Positions 24,114-31,360 of a DNA stretch of 64,000 nt are shown piece by piece. The stretch is from assembly GCF_028657195.3 (NCBI RefSeq), contig NZ_JANCPR020000048.1:1-64000 (forward strand), in the 5' to 3' direction. Made by a program: the position numbers and the translations under genes. The notes beneath the pieces were generated by a model that saw only the letters and a program-made list of their open reading frames with translations, searched no databases and was not told where the DNA came from. The first letter of the stretch is position 1; each line of letters starts with the position of its first letter. The stretch is from Streptomyces iconiensis. GTDB taxonomy: Bacteria; Actinomycetota; Actinomycetes; Streptomycetales; Streptomycetaceae.

Positions 24114-24938
24114 GTGGCGGACACCGCCATGTCACGTTCGGACAGGCTGGATTCCGGAGGCGGTAGGAACCGTCCCCCCGCGATGGGCCCCGACAGCCCG
24201 CTGGGCCGCGCCGTATGGCGGCTGCGCTCCCGCGGCTGCTGGGACGACGCGGCTGCGCTGCTGGATCCGCACGCGGAGCACGACCCGAAGGCGGCGGTCG
24301 GCCGTGCTGCGCTGCTGGTGGAGCGCTGCATGTTCACGGCCGACGGCTGGCCGGCCGCCGAGGACGCGCTGCGCGCCGCTGAGGCGGTCGCACGGAACGA
24401 CGACGACAGGGGCGCGGCAGCGTGCGAGCGGGGCCAACTCGCCTATGCGGCAACCGTGCTGGGCATACAAGACAGAACGGACGAGGCGCGTGCGGCGCTC
24501 GGCAGGGCAGCCGCACTGCTGGAGCCGAACGCACCGGCCCGCGCCCTGCTGGACTTCCGGCGCGGCCTGCTCGCCGAGAACCTGACCGAGACGCCCGAAT
24601 CGGCCCGCGCCGCCTACCGCAGGGCACACGCGGGGGCGACATCGCGGGGTGACCTGCTGCTGTGTTCGTTCACCTGGCGGCATCTGGCCGGCCTCGCACA
24701 GCGCGAGGGCGAACTGGCCGACGCGCGGCACGGCTTCACCGAGTCACTGCGCCTGCGCGAGGAGCTGGGGTTCCTGGTCGGGATGGCCCCGGCGCTGGTG
24801 TCGCTCGCGGGCGTCCAGCCCGAGCCTGACGCGACCCGCCTGCGCGAAGAGGCAGGCCGCCTCTTCCGCCTCCTGGGCGGCGTACCGACCTGGCTGGCCG
24901 AACACCTGCCGGACGAGGGAATCCCCGCCCCTCAGTAG
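24114..24938 (+). CDS. Tetratricopeptide-repeat-like protein
   Basis: A 274-residue, almost entirely helical protein with degenerate TPR-like pairs (GWPAAEDALRAAEAVARND, DEARAALGRAAALLEPNAPARAL, GELADARHGFTESLRLREELG). No catalytic motif or membrane segment is visible. TPR scaffolds mediate protein-protein contacts; the partner is unknown. The GTG at 24114 follows GGGGAGGG at 5-nt spacing and is preferred over an upstream ATG at 24051, which lacks a site. A CRP-like palindrome precedes it, suggesting control by Crp. Confidence 0.8.
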   Translation: MADTAMSRSDRLDSGGGRNRPPAMGPDSPLGRAVWRLRSRGCWDDAAALLDPHAEHDPKAAVGRAALLVERCMFTADGWPAAEDALRAAEAVARNDDDRGAAACERGQLAYAATVLGIQDRTDEARAALGRAAALLEPNAPARALLDFRRGLLAENLTETPESARAAYRRAHAGATSRGDLLLCSFTWRHLAGLAQREGELADARHGFTESLRLREELGFLVGMAPALVSLAGVQPEPDATRLREEAGRLFRLLGGVPTWLAEHLPDEGIPAPQ

Positions 24939-24994
24939 CGGCCCGGCAGCGACCCCGTACGGCTCAGCGGCTCAGCGGTGAGAGCCGGTACAGG

Positions 24995-25840
24995 TCAGTA
25001 GTGACCCCGTACCAGCCGTTCCACGGCGGGCAGGTCCTGGTCCGTCAGCGCTTCGAGAAGTGCGAGGTGGTCGGCGGCCTCGGCGAGGAGATCGGTCGTA
25101 CGGGGTACGGGTGCGACCCGTACGGCCGAGCACTGGGCGCGGCGGTGCACGTCCTCGGCGACGGCGACGAGCTGGCGGTTGCCCGTCAGCTCCAGGAGCG
25201 TGCGGTGGAAGACGCGGTCAGCCTCCGCGTAGGCCGTGCAGTCGCCGCGCGCCGCCGCCTCCAGGGTGTCCTCGGCCAGCGGGCGCAGCTCGGCCCACCG
25301 CTCGACCGGTACCGTACGGGCGAGCCTGAGCACGGCCGGCACCTCCAACAGGGCGCGGATCTCGGCGAGTTCGGCGAGGTCGCGCGGGCTGTGCTCGGCG
25401 ACGCGGAACCCGCGGTTGGGCACCGTCTCGACGGCGCCCTCGCTGGCGAGCTGCTGCATGGCCTCGCGTACGGGGGTCGGTGAGACGCCGAAGCGTTCGG
25501 CGAGCGCGGGCGCCGAGTAGACCTCACCGGGGGCGAGTTCGCCCGCCAGCAGCGCCGTACGCAGGGCTTCGAGGATCTGCGCCCTGACCGAGTACCGCTG
25601 CGGTACCACCTTCGGAGGCGACGGTTCGCTGTGCACATGTTCGCCGCGCACCGCCCCGGCGTTTCCCGGGCCCTGGCCCACGCCACCGGGCCCGGGCGCG
25701 TGGCCGGTCGCGCCCGCGACATCAGCGGCCGATCGGGCCGACCCGGCCGGCCGTGCCCGCGACGGCCGGCCGGGAACACGGGGGGCGAGTGCGGACGGCG
25801 CCGCGGCCTCTATGGGCGGCTCCGCTCGGTTCTGCTCCAT
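24995..25840 (-). CDS. GntR-family (FadR/FCD) transcriptional regulator
   Basis: The 281-residue product has a disordered Pro/Gly/Ala-rich N-terminus (1-70). The GntR winged helix follows (RAQILEALRTALLAGELAPGEVYSAPALAERFGVSPTPVREAMQQLASEGAVETVPNRGFRV in sequence, about 80-142), then an all-helical FCD ligand domain with metal-type residues (ADRVFHRTLLELTGNRQL). FCD members usually sense carboxylic acids. The ATG at 25840 has GGAGGGG upstream. It is divergent from the FhuF-like gene; the 117-bp gap holds the iron box, but there is no reason to think GntR responds to iron. Confidence 0.9.
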   Translation of the reverse strand: MEQNRAEPPIEAAAPSALAPRVPGRPSRARPAGSARSAADVAGATGHAPGPGGVGQGPGNAGAVRGEHVHSEPSPPKVVPQRYSVRAQILEALRTALLAGELAPGEVYSAPALAERFGVSPTPVREAMQQLASEGAVETVPNRGFRVAEHSPRDLAELAEIRALLEVPAVLRLARTVPVERWAELRPLAEDTLEAAARGDCTAYAEADRVFHRTLLELTGNRQLVAVAEDVHRRAQCSAVRVAPVPRTTDLLAEAADHLALLEALTDQDLPAVERLVRGHY

Positions 25841-25912
25841 CTGTCCCCTCCAGGGTGTCGATGAGCACGATAGGCCGAGGAGACCTGAGATCAAACCTCG
25901 CCTACGATCGGC

Positions 25913-25931
25913 TAAGGTAAGGCTTACCTGC
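25913..25931. promoter_or_regulatory. Iron box (DmdR/IdeR operator)
   Basis: TAAGGTAAGGCTTACCTGC matches the 19-bp TWAGGTWAGSCTWACCTWA consensus for DtxR/IdeR/DmdR regulators at 17 positions. It sits 27 nt upstream of the FhuF-like start, so iron-bound DmdR should block transcription. Confidence 0.85.
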
Positions 25932-25957
25932 TAACGATCGTCGATTCGGTGGTCCTC

Positions 25958-26809
25958 ATGGCCGTGCCCACCCTCGCCCCCGTGGCCCCTGACGTCTCGC
26001 CTTTCCGCGCCGCTTACGCGCGGCTGACCGACGTGTTCCCCACGCTGGATGTGACCGAGACCACGGCTCGTGAATTGCTTCCCGAGGGCCCCGGCTGGGT
26101 GCGCGCCACCGAACTCGCACGCGGAGGAGCCGCGCTCGACTCCTTCCTCGCGTGGGACGACGAGCAGATCCGGCACGACTACGGGAAGAGCGCACGCCCC
26201 GACGTGATCGCCAGCTTCGGGCTCCACCGCTACGCCTGGCCCGTCTGTCTCCTCGTCACCATCCCCTGGTTCCTGCACCGAAGGGTGCCCCGCGTACCCG
26301 TCGGAGCCGTCGCCTTCCAGCGGACACTGGGCAGGCTCGCCGTACATGTCGAGGAGTTCACATGCCTGCCGGACGACCCGGCGGCCTCGGCACCCGGCGC
26401 GCGGGTCGTACCGGACGAAGCCGCCCTGCGCGCCGAGGTACGCGAGGCCGTGGCCGAGCATCTGGCGCCCGTACTCGATGGGTTCAGGCCCCGGATGCGG
26501 CGCGGGGCGCGGGCGCTGTGGGGAATGGCGACGGACGAGATCACCGAGGGACTGTGGTACCTGGGCCACCTGCTCGGCGAGGAGCAGCGCGCCATGGCCG
26601 AGGTACAGCGGCTGCTGCCCGGCGCGACCACGCCCTTCGCGCAGGGGGCCGCCTTCCGTGAACTCACGGGTCACAGTGGCGAGTCGCTGCCCACGCGCGA
26701 CCGCGCGAGCTGCTGCCTCTTCTACACGCTCCGGCCCGAGGACACCTGCGTGACATGCCCCCGCACATGTGACGCGGAGCGCGTGGACCGGCTGAGCGCC
26801 GTCCGGTAG
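25958..26809 (+). CDS. FhuF-like ferric-siderophore reductase
   Basis: The 283-residue product ends with the [2Fe-2S] Cys pattern of the FhuF family: CCLFYTLRPEDTCVTCPRTC. The larger N-terminal domain is the ferric-iron reductase FhuF-like fold (AWPVCLLVTIPWFLHRRVPRVP). It probably reduces ferric iron in imported siderophores to release Fe2+. The adjacent iron box predicts induction under iron limitation. No siderophore transport or synthesis genes are in the window. I chose the ATG at 25958 (GGTGG upstream); the GTG at 25949 is only 18 nt past the iron box and would imply a near-leaderless transcript. Confidence 0.9.
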   Translation: MAVPTLAPVAPDVSPFRAAYARLTDVFPTLDVTETTARELLPEGPGWVRATELARGGAALDSFLAWDDEQIRHDYGKSARPDVIASFGLHRYAWPVCLLVTIPWFLHRRVPRVPVGAVAFQRTLGRLAVHVEEFTCLPDDPAASAPGARVVPDEAALRAEVREAVAEHLAPVLDGFRPRMRRGARALWGMATDEITEGLWYLGHLLGEEQRAMAEVQRLLPGATTPFAQGAAFRELTGHSGESLPTRDRASCCLFYTLRPEDTCVTCPRTCDAERVDRLSAVR

Positions 26810-26837
26810 TTCGGGCCAACTTCCGGCGCCCGCCCAC

Positions 26838-26940
26838 GGGTTCGACCCAGAAAGCCCCGTTCCCGGGGTATGCACGCCCTTTCGCGGTTTCTTGTGCTGA
26901 AACCCCGAGCAGCCTCTCTTATTTCCGTAAGGATGCTCGG
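26838..26940 (+). promoter_or_regulatory. Candidate structured RNA leader of the DUF2637 gene
   Basis: Four consecutive hairpins are visible: GGGT-TCG-ACCC (26838-26848); CCCCG-TTCC-CGGGG (26855-26868) inside an outer GAAAG/CTTTC stem (26850-26854 with 26879-26883); GGTTTC / GAAACC (26886-26904); and CCGAGCA / TGCTCGG (26905-26940) with an inner CTTA/TAAG. Each stem is perfect. The block is AT-richer than its neighbours and sits 94-196 nt before the DUF2637 start. It could be a riboswitch-like leader, a small RNA, or an fhuF terminator cluster. Confidence 0.4.
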
Positions 26941-27033
26941 CGACAGCGAACGCAAGCCAGAGCGCGAGCACCTCGCTGTGCGCACGCGGTGCCCGCTGCG
27001 CACGGACGGGCGTGCGGGCAGGGGGCACCCACC

Positions 27034-28281
27034 ATGAGACTGACCGACATATCGCTGAACTGGGCGCTGCCGGGTGCCGTGCTGCTCGTCGGCGTCCTGA
27101 TCGCGGTGATCGTGATGACGCACTCACGCCGCCACGGCACGTCCTCGTCCCCGAAGGGCTCCGAGGGCGCGGCCAACGGCCCGCACGGACAGGGGCAGTC
27201 GGCCCAACCCGACTCGTGGGAACGCAAGGAGGAACGGCGCCGCCGCAAGGAGACCGTCTACGCCACGGCCGCCTACCTGCTCCTCTTCTGCTGCGCCGGC
27301 GTCGCCGCCGCGCTCTCCTTCCACGGCCTCGTCGGCTTCGGCAGGCAGAACCTCGGCCTGTCGGGCGGCTGGGAGTACCTCGTTCCCTTCGGCCTCGACG
27401 GTGCCGCGATGTTCTCGGCCGTCATCGCCGTACGCGAGGCGAGCCATGGGGACGCCTCGCTCGGGTCACGGCTGCTCGTGTGGATCTTCGCGGGCGCCGC
27501 CGCATGGTTCAACTGGGTACACGCACCCCGGGGACTCGGCCACGACGGTGCCCCGCAGTTCTTCGCCGGCATGTCGCTCTCGGCGGCGATCCTCTTCGAC
27601 CGCGCCCTCAAGCAGACGCGGCGTGCCGCACTGCGCGACCAGGGCCTGGTGCCGCGCCCGCTCCCCCAGATCCGGGTCGTACGGTGGCTGCGCGCACCGC
27701 GCGAGACGTTCGGCGCCTGGTCGCTGATGCTGCTGGAGGGCGTCAGGACCCTGGACGAGGCCGTCGACGAGGTACGCGACGACCGGCGCAGGCGCGACCA
27801 GGACCGCCAGCGCAGGCGGGAGCAGGAACGCCTGGACCGCGCACGGGTCAAGGCACTCAACAGGCAGCACAGGCTGTGGAGTCGGGGGCGCGGCGGCCCG
27901 CCGGCGCATATGGACGTGGAGATCGAACAGGCGGGCAGGCCCACACCCGGCCGCGCCCCCGCCGCCGTCACCGCTCCCCCACCGGCTTCGGCCTCCACCG
28001 CTGCCTCCGCTTCCGCCGCTGCCTCCGCCTCCACCGAAAGGGCCGACATACCTCCCGCGAGCCAACTGCCCGTGACCGAGGTCGTGGGCGCCCCCGCGCA
28101 CCGCTCCCGGCCGGCGCTCCAGGCCGCCGTGGAAGAGGACTCCTCCCCGCAGAACGGTGCCCCGGCGCTGGAGGAGCGTTCGCGCGCTCCCCGCGAGGAG
28201 CAACACGGGGGCGGAGCCGCCAGCCCCAGGCTGGACACGCTGGAAGAGAAACTGGCCGAGATCGAGAGGCAGTTCACCTGA
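27034..28281 (+). CDS. DUF2637 membrane protein
   Basis: A 415-residue actinobacterial protein with an N-terminal helix (9-28) and a charged linker. The DUF2637 core follows, with four transmembrane helices between about 72 and 195 (YATAAYLLLFCCAGVAAAL, YLVPFGLDGAAMFSAVIAVREASHG, WIFAGAAAWFNWVHA, FFAGMSLSAAILFDRALK). After that comes a highly charged Arg/Asp/Gln coiled segment (DDRRRRDQDRQRRREQERL, about 250-275), an Ala/Ser/Pro tract and a short C-terminal coil LDTLEEKLAEIERQF. DUF2637 proteins occur on streptomycete chromosomes and integrative plasmids near transfer genes; no transfer genes are visible here. The ATG at 27034 follows GGGGG. A strong hairpin ends the gene. Confidence 0.88.
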   Translation: MRLTDISLNWALPGAVLLVGVLIAVIVMTHSRRHGTSSSPKGSEGAANGPHGQGQSAQPDSWERKEERRRRKETVYATAAYLLLFCCAGVAAALSFHGLVGFGRQNLGLSGGWEYLVPFGLDGAAMFSAVIAVREASHGDASLGSRLLVWIFAGAAAWFNWVHAPRGLGHDGAPQFFAGMSLSAAILFDRALKQTRRAALRDQGLVPRPLPQIRVVRWLRAPRETFGAWSLMLLEGVRTLDEAVDEVRDDRRRRDQDRQRRREQERLDRARVKALNRQHRLWSRGRGGPPAHMDVEIEQAGRPTPGRAPAAVTAPPPASASTAASASAAASASTERADIPPASQLPVTEVVGAPAHRSRPALQAAVEEDSSPQNGAPALEERSRAPREEQHGGGAASPRLDTLEEKLAEIERQFT

Positions 28282-28297
28282 GTGAGCCTTCGGCGGA

Positions 28298-28335
28298 CAG
28301 CGGCGGCGCACCCCATGGCGGGGGCGCCGCCGCTG
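28298..28335. terminator. Terminator after the DUF2637 gene
   Basis: Perfect 12-bp arms CAGCGGCGGCGC / GCGCCGCCGCTG, 17 nt after the stop; it may act on both convergent genes. An 18-bp imperfect direct repeat (GCTGTGGCGYGTACGG) follows. Confidence 0.7.
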
Positions 28336-28414
28336 TGGCGTGTACGGGCCGCTGTGGCGCGTACGGCGTGCCCCTGCCGGGCAACGTGGTGCGCCGGAAG
28401 CGGGGATCTGCGGG

Positions 28415-29908
28415 CTATGTGTCCCAGACCGTCGCGGCCGTACGGTCCAACTCATGGCCCTTGAGGGGGCGTTGGAGCGCGGCGAGGTAGGCCGTCAGGC
28501 CGGGTGGTGTGCCGGTCCAGCGGGCGGCGAGGGAGCCGGCGAAGCCGGGGTCCTCGCGCAGGGGCTCCGCGACACCCGCGCCGCACAGCAGGAGCGCGTC
28601 GCCGGGCTGTGCCACGGAGGCGCGGAAGCGGAACGGTTCGGACCGCGCCGGCTCGGGCTGCCGCTCCTCGGTGAACCCGTCCCGCGCTGCCGCCGCCCTC
28701 GCCGTGGGGTCGTCGGGTGGCACGATGCCGAGCCTCATCGTCGGCGACGGCTGCTGCGGCTCCTGCTGTGCCCCGGACTCCTGACGCGGGGGCACGGGTT
28801 CGGCGCCGTAACCGAGTACGGGCCCGCCGGAGCGCTCCGACTCGTCGACGCGGGGTTCGAGGTCCTGCCAGACGCCGTCCCTGAGCCGGAAGAGCCCGCC
28901 CTCGCCCGCGCCGAAGAACACCCGCGTACGGCACCGGGGGTCGGCGGGCAGCAGCAGACAGCGCAGGTGCGCCGTGTGCTGCCCGGGTTCGAGGCCGAGC
29001 GCCGCCGCCTCGGCACGCAGCATGCCGAGGGTGCGGCCGGTCAGCCGGTGCAGGCCGGACTTGAGCGCGTCCCTGCGGCCCGCGAGTATGTCCTCGGCCA
29101 GCCGCGCGTGGCTCCGCCCGATCGCGCCGCCGATCGAGCGGCACGCCTCACGGGCCGCACGGTGCGCGCCAGGGCCCGTGCGCGAACCGACCGCGACGGC
29201 CACCAGCAGCAGCGCGCTCTGTCCGGCGCCGAAGCGCGCCACGAGCAGCGCGTCGCCCCGCAGCATCCCCAACTGCCGCGCCGCCTCGCCCCGCATCGAG
29301 ACCGCGCGCAGTGTGAGCACCCCGTAGTGCGCGCCTTCGAGTGCGGTGTCGGGTACGAGTTCGCCCAGCGCGGCCGGATCGGCGACGGGCAGGGCGCCGG
29401 GCTCCACCTCGGGCACCTCCCCGTAGATGTCGCCGGGTGCGGGTGCGTTCCCGGATGCGTCTCCGTCCGCCTCAGGACCGGGCTCAGGACCGGACTCAGG
29501 ACCGGTCGCCGCCAGCGGCTCACGCGCCGGTCCCTGTCCCTGCTCCGGTCGCGGTCCCGGCTCCGGTGCGGGGGCGGCAGGGGGTTCGTCCAGGAGTGCC
29601 GGTTCGTCCAGGGAAGAGGACGGTGCCGGGCGCTGCGCGGAACGGGCGCCTGGCACGGGGGCGCTCGCGTCCTCGGGCCGGGAAGGGGCGGCGGGCTCCG
29701 GTTCGGGCTCGGACGGAGGCCCGCCGGTGCGGGTGTCGGCCGGGGCCTCGGGGCCGCCGACCGTACGGGTGATGGAGGCGAAGCGGTCGTCGAGGGTGTC
29801 CGGGGCGCGGGTGCGGCCGGTGTCCGTGGCCTCGGCGTCGTACAACTGAGCCCACCAGTCGTCGTGTTCGCTGGTGAACGGAGCGCGCTGCTCCCCCTGA
29901 TCACTCAT
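28415..29908 (-). CDS. Degenerate PP2C-family phosphatase-like protein
   Basis: A 497-residue cytoplasmic protein. Residues 1-190 are disordered and Pro/Glu/Ala-rich. From about 195 the PP2C pattern appears: SMRGEAARQLGMLRGDALLV, then LLLVAVAVG (236-241) where active enzymes have VADG, FGAGEGGLFRLRDG where they have GDSRxYxLRDG, and LLLCGAG (439-445) where they have LCSDG. Three metal-binding Asp positions therefore look replaced. The fold is probably kept but phosphatase activity lost, suggesting a regulatory or binding role. The ATG at 29908 is the natural start. It is divergent from the DUF456 gene. Confidence 0.75.
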   Translation of the reverse strand: MSDQGEQRAPFTSEHDDWWAQLYDAEATDTGRTRAPDTLDDRFASITRTVGGPEAPADTRTGGPPSEPEPEPAAPSRPEDASAPVPGARSAQRPAPSSSLDEPALLDEPPAAPAPEPGPRPEQGQGPAREPLAATGPESGPEPGPEADGDASGNAPAPGDIYGEVPEVEPGALPVADPAALGELVPDTALEGAHYGVLTLRAVSMRGEAARQLGMLRGDALLVARFGAGQSALLLVAVAVGSRTGPGAHRAAREACRSIGGAIGRSHARLAEDILAGRRDALKSGLHRLTGRTLGMLRAEAAALGLEPGQHTAHLRCLLLPADPRCRTRVFFGAGEGGLFRLRDGVWQDLEPRVDESERSGGPVLGYGAEPVPPRQESGAQQEPQQPSPTMRLGIVPPDDPTARAAAARDGFTEERQPEPARSEPFRFRASVAQPGDALLLCGAGVAEPLREDPGFAGSLAARWTGTPPGLTAYLAALQRPLKGHELDRTAATVWDT

Positions 29909-30049
29909 GGGCTCATTGTCTCGCGCGACGGCGGCCCGGGAAGCCCGGCAGGAAAGAACGGCGCAGAACGAGCGGAATACTCCGCCTCACTTAACTGTGC
30001 GTGGACACGTGCGCAGGCGGGCCGCCCGGTGTTCGGGCACGCTTTCCTC

Positions 30050-30550
30050 ATGGACACCTCCGCGGTGCTGAGCGTGCCGCAGCCGGTGCTGATGGGCCTG
30101 GTGCTGCTGCTCGGCCTGCTCGGCACCGTGGTGCCCGGTGTGCCGGGGCCGCTCGTCGTGTGGGCCGGCGTCTTCTGGTGGGCGGTGTGGGACCAGAGCA
30201 ACGCGGCGTGGTTGCTGCTCACCGGGGTCACGGGCCTGCTGCTGGTGACCGCCGTCGCACGGCTGTTCATCCCGGTGCACGGTTACCGCGGGGCCGAGAC
30301 GGCGCGGCGCACGCTGCTGGTCGCGGGTGCCGCGGGGACGGTCGGATTCGTCGCGCTCCCCGTCATCGGGGTCGTGCCGGGCTTCGTGGGCGGAATCTAC
30401 GGGCGCGAGCGGGTGCGGCTGGGCGGACACGGCGCTGCGGTGGCGTCCACGCGGGCCGCGATGCGCGCCGGCGGCTGGCGCGTCCTCACCGACCTGGCCG
30501 CCTGCCTCGTGGCGACGGGCGCCTGGTTCGCCACCGTGCTGTGGGGTTAG
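30050..30550 (+). CDS. DUF456 membrane protein
   Basis: The 166-residue product has four to five hydrophobic segments and the DUF456 features LLLGLLGTVVPGVPGPLVVWAGVFWWAVWD near the N-terminus and GFVGGIYGRERVRLGGHGAAVAST in the loop before the last helix. Function unknown; the glycine-rich helices resemble a small transporter-like fold. The ATG at 30050 is the first plausible start. It is convergent with the lasso peptide operon. Confidence 0.88.
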   Translation: MDTSAVLSVPQPVLMGLVLLLGLLGTVVPGVPGPLVVWAGVFWWAVWDQSNAAWLLLTGVTGLLLVTAVARLFIPVHGYRGAETARRTLLVAGAAGTVGFVALPVIGVVPGFVGGIYGRERVRLGGHGAAVASTRAAMRAGGWRVLTDLAACLVATGAWFATVLWG

Positions 30551-30633
30551 GACGGCAGCCCGTACATGGCCGGGTCTCGGGGCGGCAGTCGTTCAGGCAT
30601 CGGGCGTTCGGGCGCCGCGCGTTCAGGCATCAG

Positions 30634-30688
30634 GCGTCGGGCGTAAAGCGTCGGGCGTAAAGCGTCGGCATCAGGCATCAGGCATCAG
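30634..30688. repeat. Short tandem repeats at the lasso operon end
   Basis: Two perfect 14-bp GCGTCGGGCGTAAA units (30634-30661), then GCGTCG and three 7-bp GCATCAG units (30668-30688). The last units overlap the stop codon of the B2 gene. Confidence 0.8.
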
Positions 30689-31109
30689 GGCCGACGGTGA
30701 AGAAGGTGCGGAAGTAGTCGGGTGGGTACTCCTCGCCGACCGGGATCTCCTCGGCCTCCACCCAGGCATGCGCGGTGAAGGGCGGCAGTCGTCGCGCCCC
30801 TACACACCAGACCGGCCAGCTGCGGCCGGCGCGGCACAGCAGCGCGGTCGCCAGCGAGCGGGGAAGACAGCCTTCCGGCCCCGCGCAGGTGGGGCTGACG
30901 GCGTGCACCGCGTTCCGCGCGGCGAGGGTCTCGGCGTACCCGGCGGGCCCGGCACCGCGCCGTACGAGGGCGAGGACGGCGCGGATACGGCGAGGGGGCA
31001 TGCGGGCCAGCAGCAGGGCGCAGCCGACGGCGAGGCGGGCGAGCGCGCGGCGGCGCCGGGGCCGCGGGCCCGGCTCCGACTCGGTGGTGTGCGCGGGCCG
31101 CGAGGTCAC
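30678..31109 (-). CDS. Lasso peptide leader peptidase (B2, transglutaminase-like)
   Basis: A 143-residue B2-type cysteine protease that removes the lasso leader. Cys81 is in GCLPRSLATALLCRAG, the B2 catalytic motif (CLxRSLA), and His114 is in PPFTAHAWVEAEE. The third catalytic residue is not obvious by eye. Its GTG overlaps the B1 stop as GTGA, so the two act as a coupled pair. The short length and paired B1 are the split-B architecture usual in actinobacteria. The 3' end enters a short tandem repeat. Confidence 0.93.
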   Translation of the reverse strand: MTSRPAHTTESEPGPRPRRRRALARLAVGCALLLARMPPRRIRAVLALVRRGAGPAGYAETLAARNAVHAVSPTCAGPEGCLPRSLATALLCRAGRSWPVWCVGARRLPPFTAHAWVEAEEIPVGEEYPPDYFRTFFTVGPDA

Positions 31110-31360
31110 CGCTCCACCAGCCCCGCTGAGGTGAGGGCGTCGACCAGCTCTTGCACGTCCTGGTGTGCGGTGTCGTCGTCCACCTCGTACGTCTCGCTCA
31201 GCCGCCGTGCGGCGAGCTGCCGGGTGCCGCCCTCCAGCAGGGTGCGCAGGACGAGCGCGGCCGTGGGGTTGAGGTGCCAGTAGTGTCCGCTGTCCTCGTC
31301 GAGGAGGGCGGTGCCGTCGTCGGTGTCGGCGCGGGACACGCCGGATCGCAGGGTGAGCAT
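31106..31360 (-). CDS. Lasso peptide B1 protein (RiPP recognition element)
   Basis: An 84-residue PqqD-like winged-helix protein that binds the leader peptide and presents it to B2. Typical features are GTALLDEDSGHYWHLNPTAALVLRTLLEGGT and the C-terminal DVQELVDALTSAGLVE helix. Its ATG shares a base with the cyclase stop (TGATG), and its stop overlaps the B2 start. It should recognise the Tyr-x-x-Pro leader motif found in the precursor at 33534-33650. Confidence 0.92.
   Translation of the reverse strand: MLTLRSGVSRADTDDGTALLDEDSGHYWHLNPTAALVLRTLLEGGTRQLAARRLSETYEVDDDTAHQDVQELVDALTSAGLVER

Noticed and set aside
26838..26848. tRNA T-arm (GGTTCGACCC)
   Set aside because: The stem is only GGGT/ACCC around TCG; no 5-bp T-stem, anticodon arm or acceptor stem fits.
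27034..28281. Integrated plasmid or ICE marked by DUF2637
   Set aside because: No integrase, att repeats, Rep, TraB or tRNA target in the surroundings.
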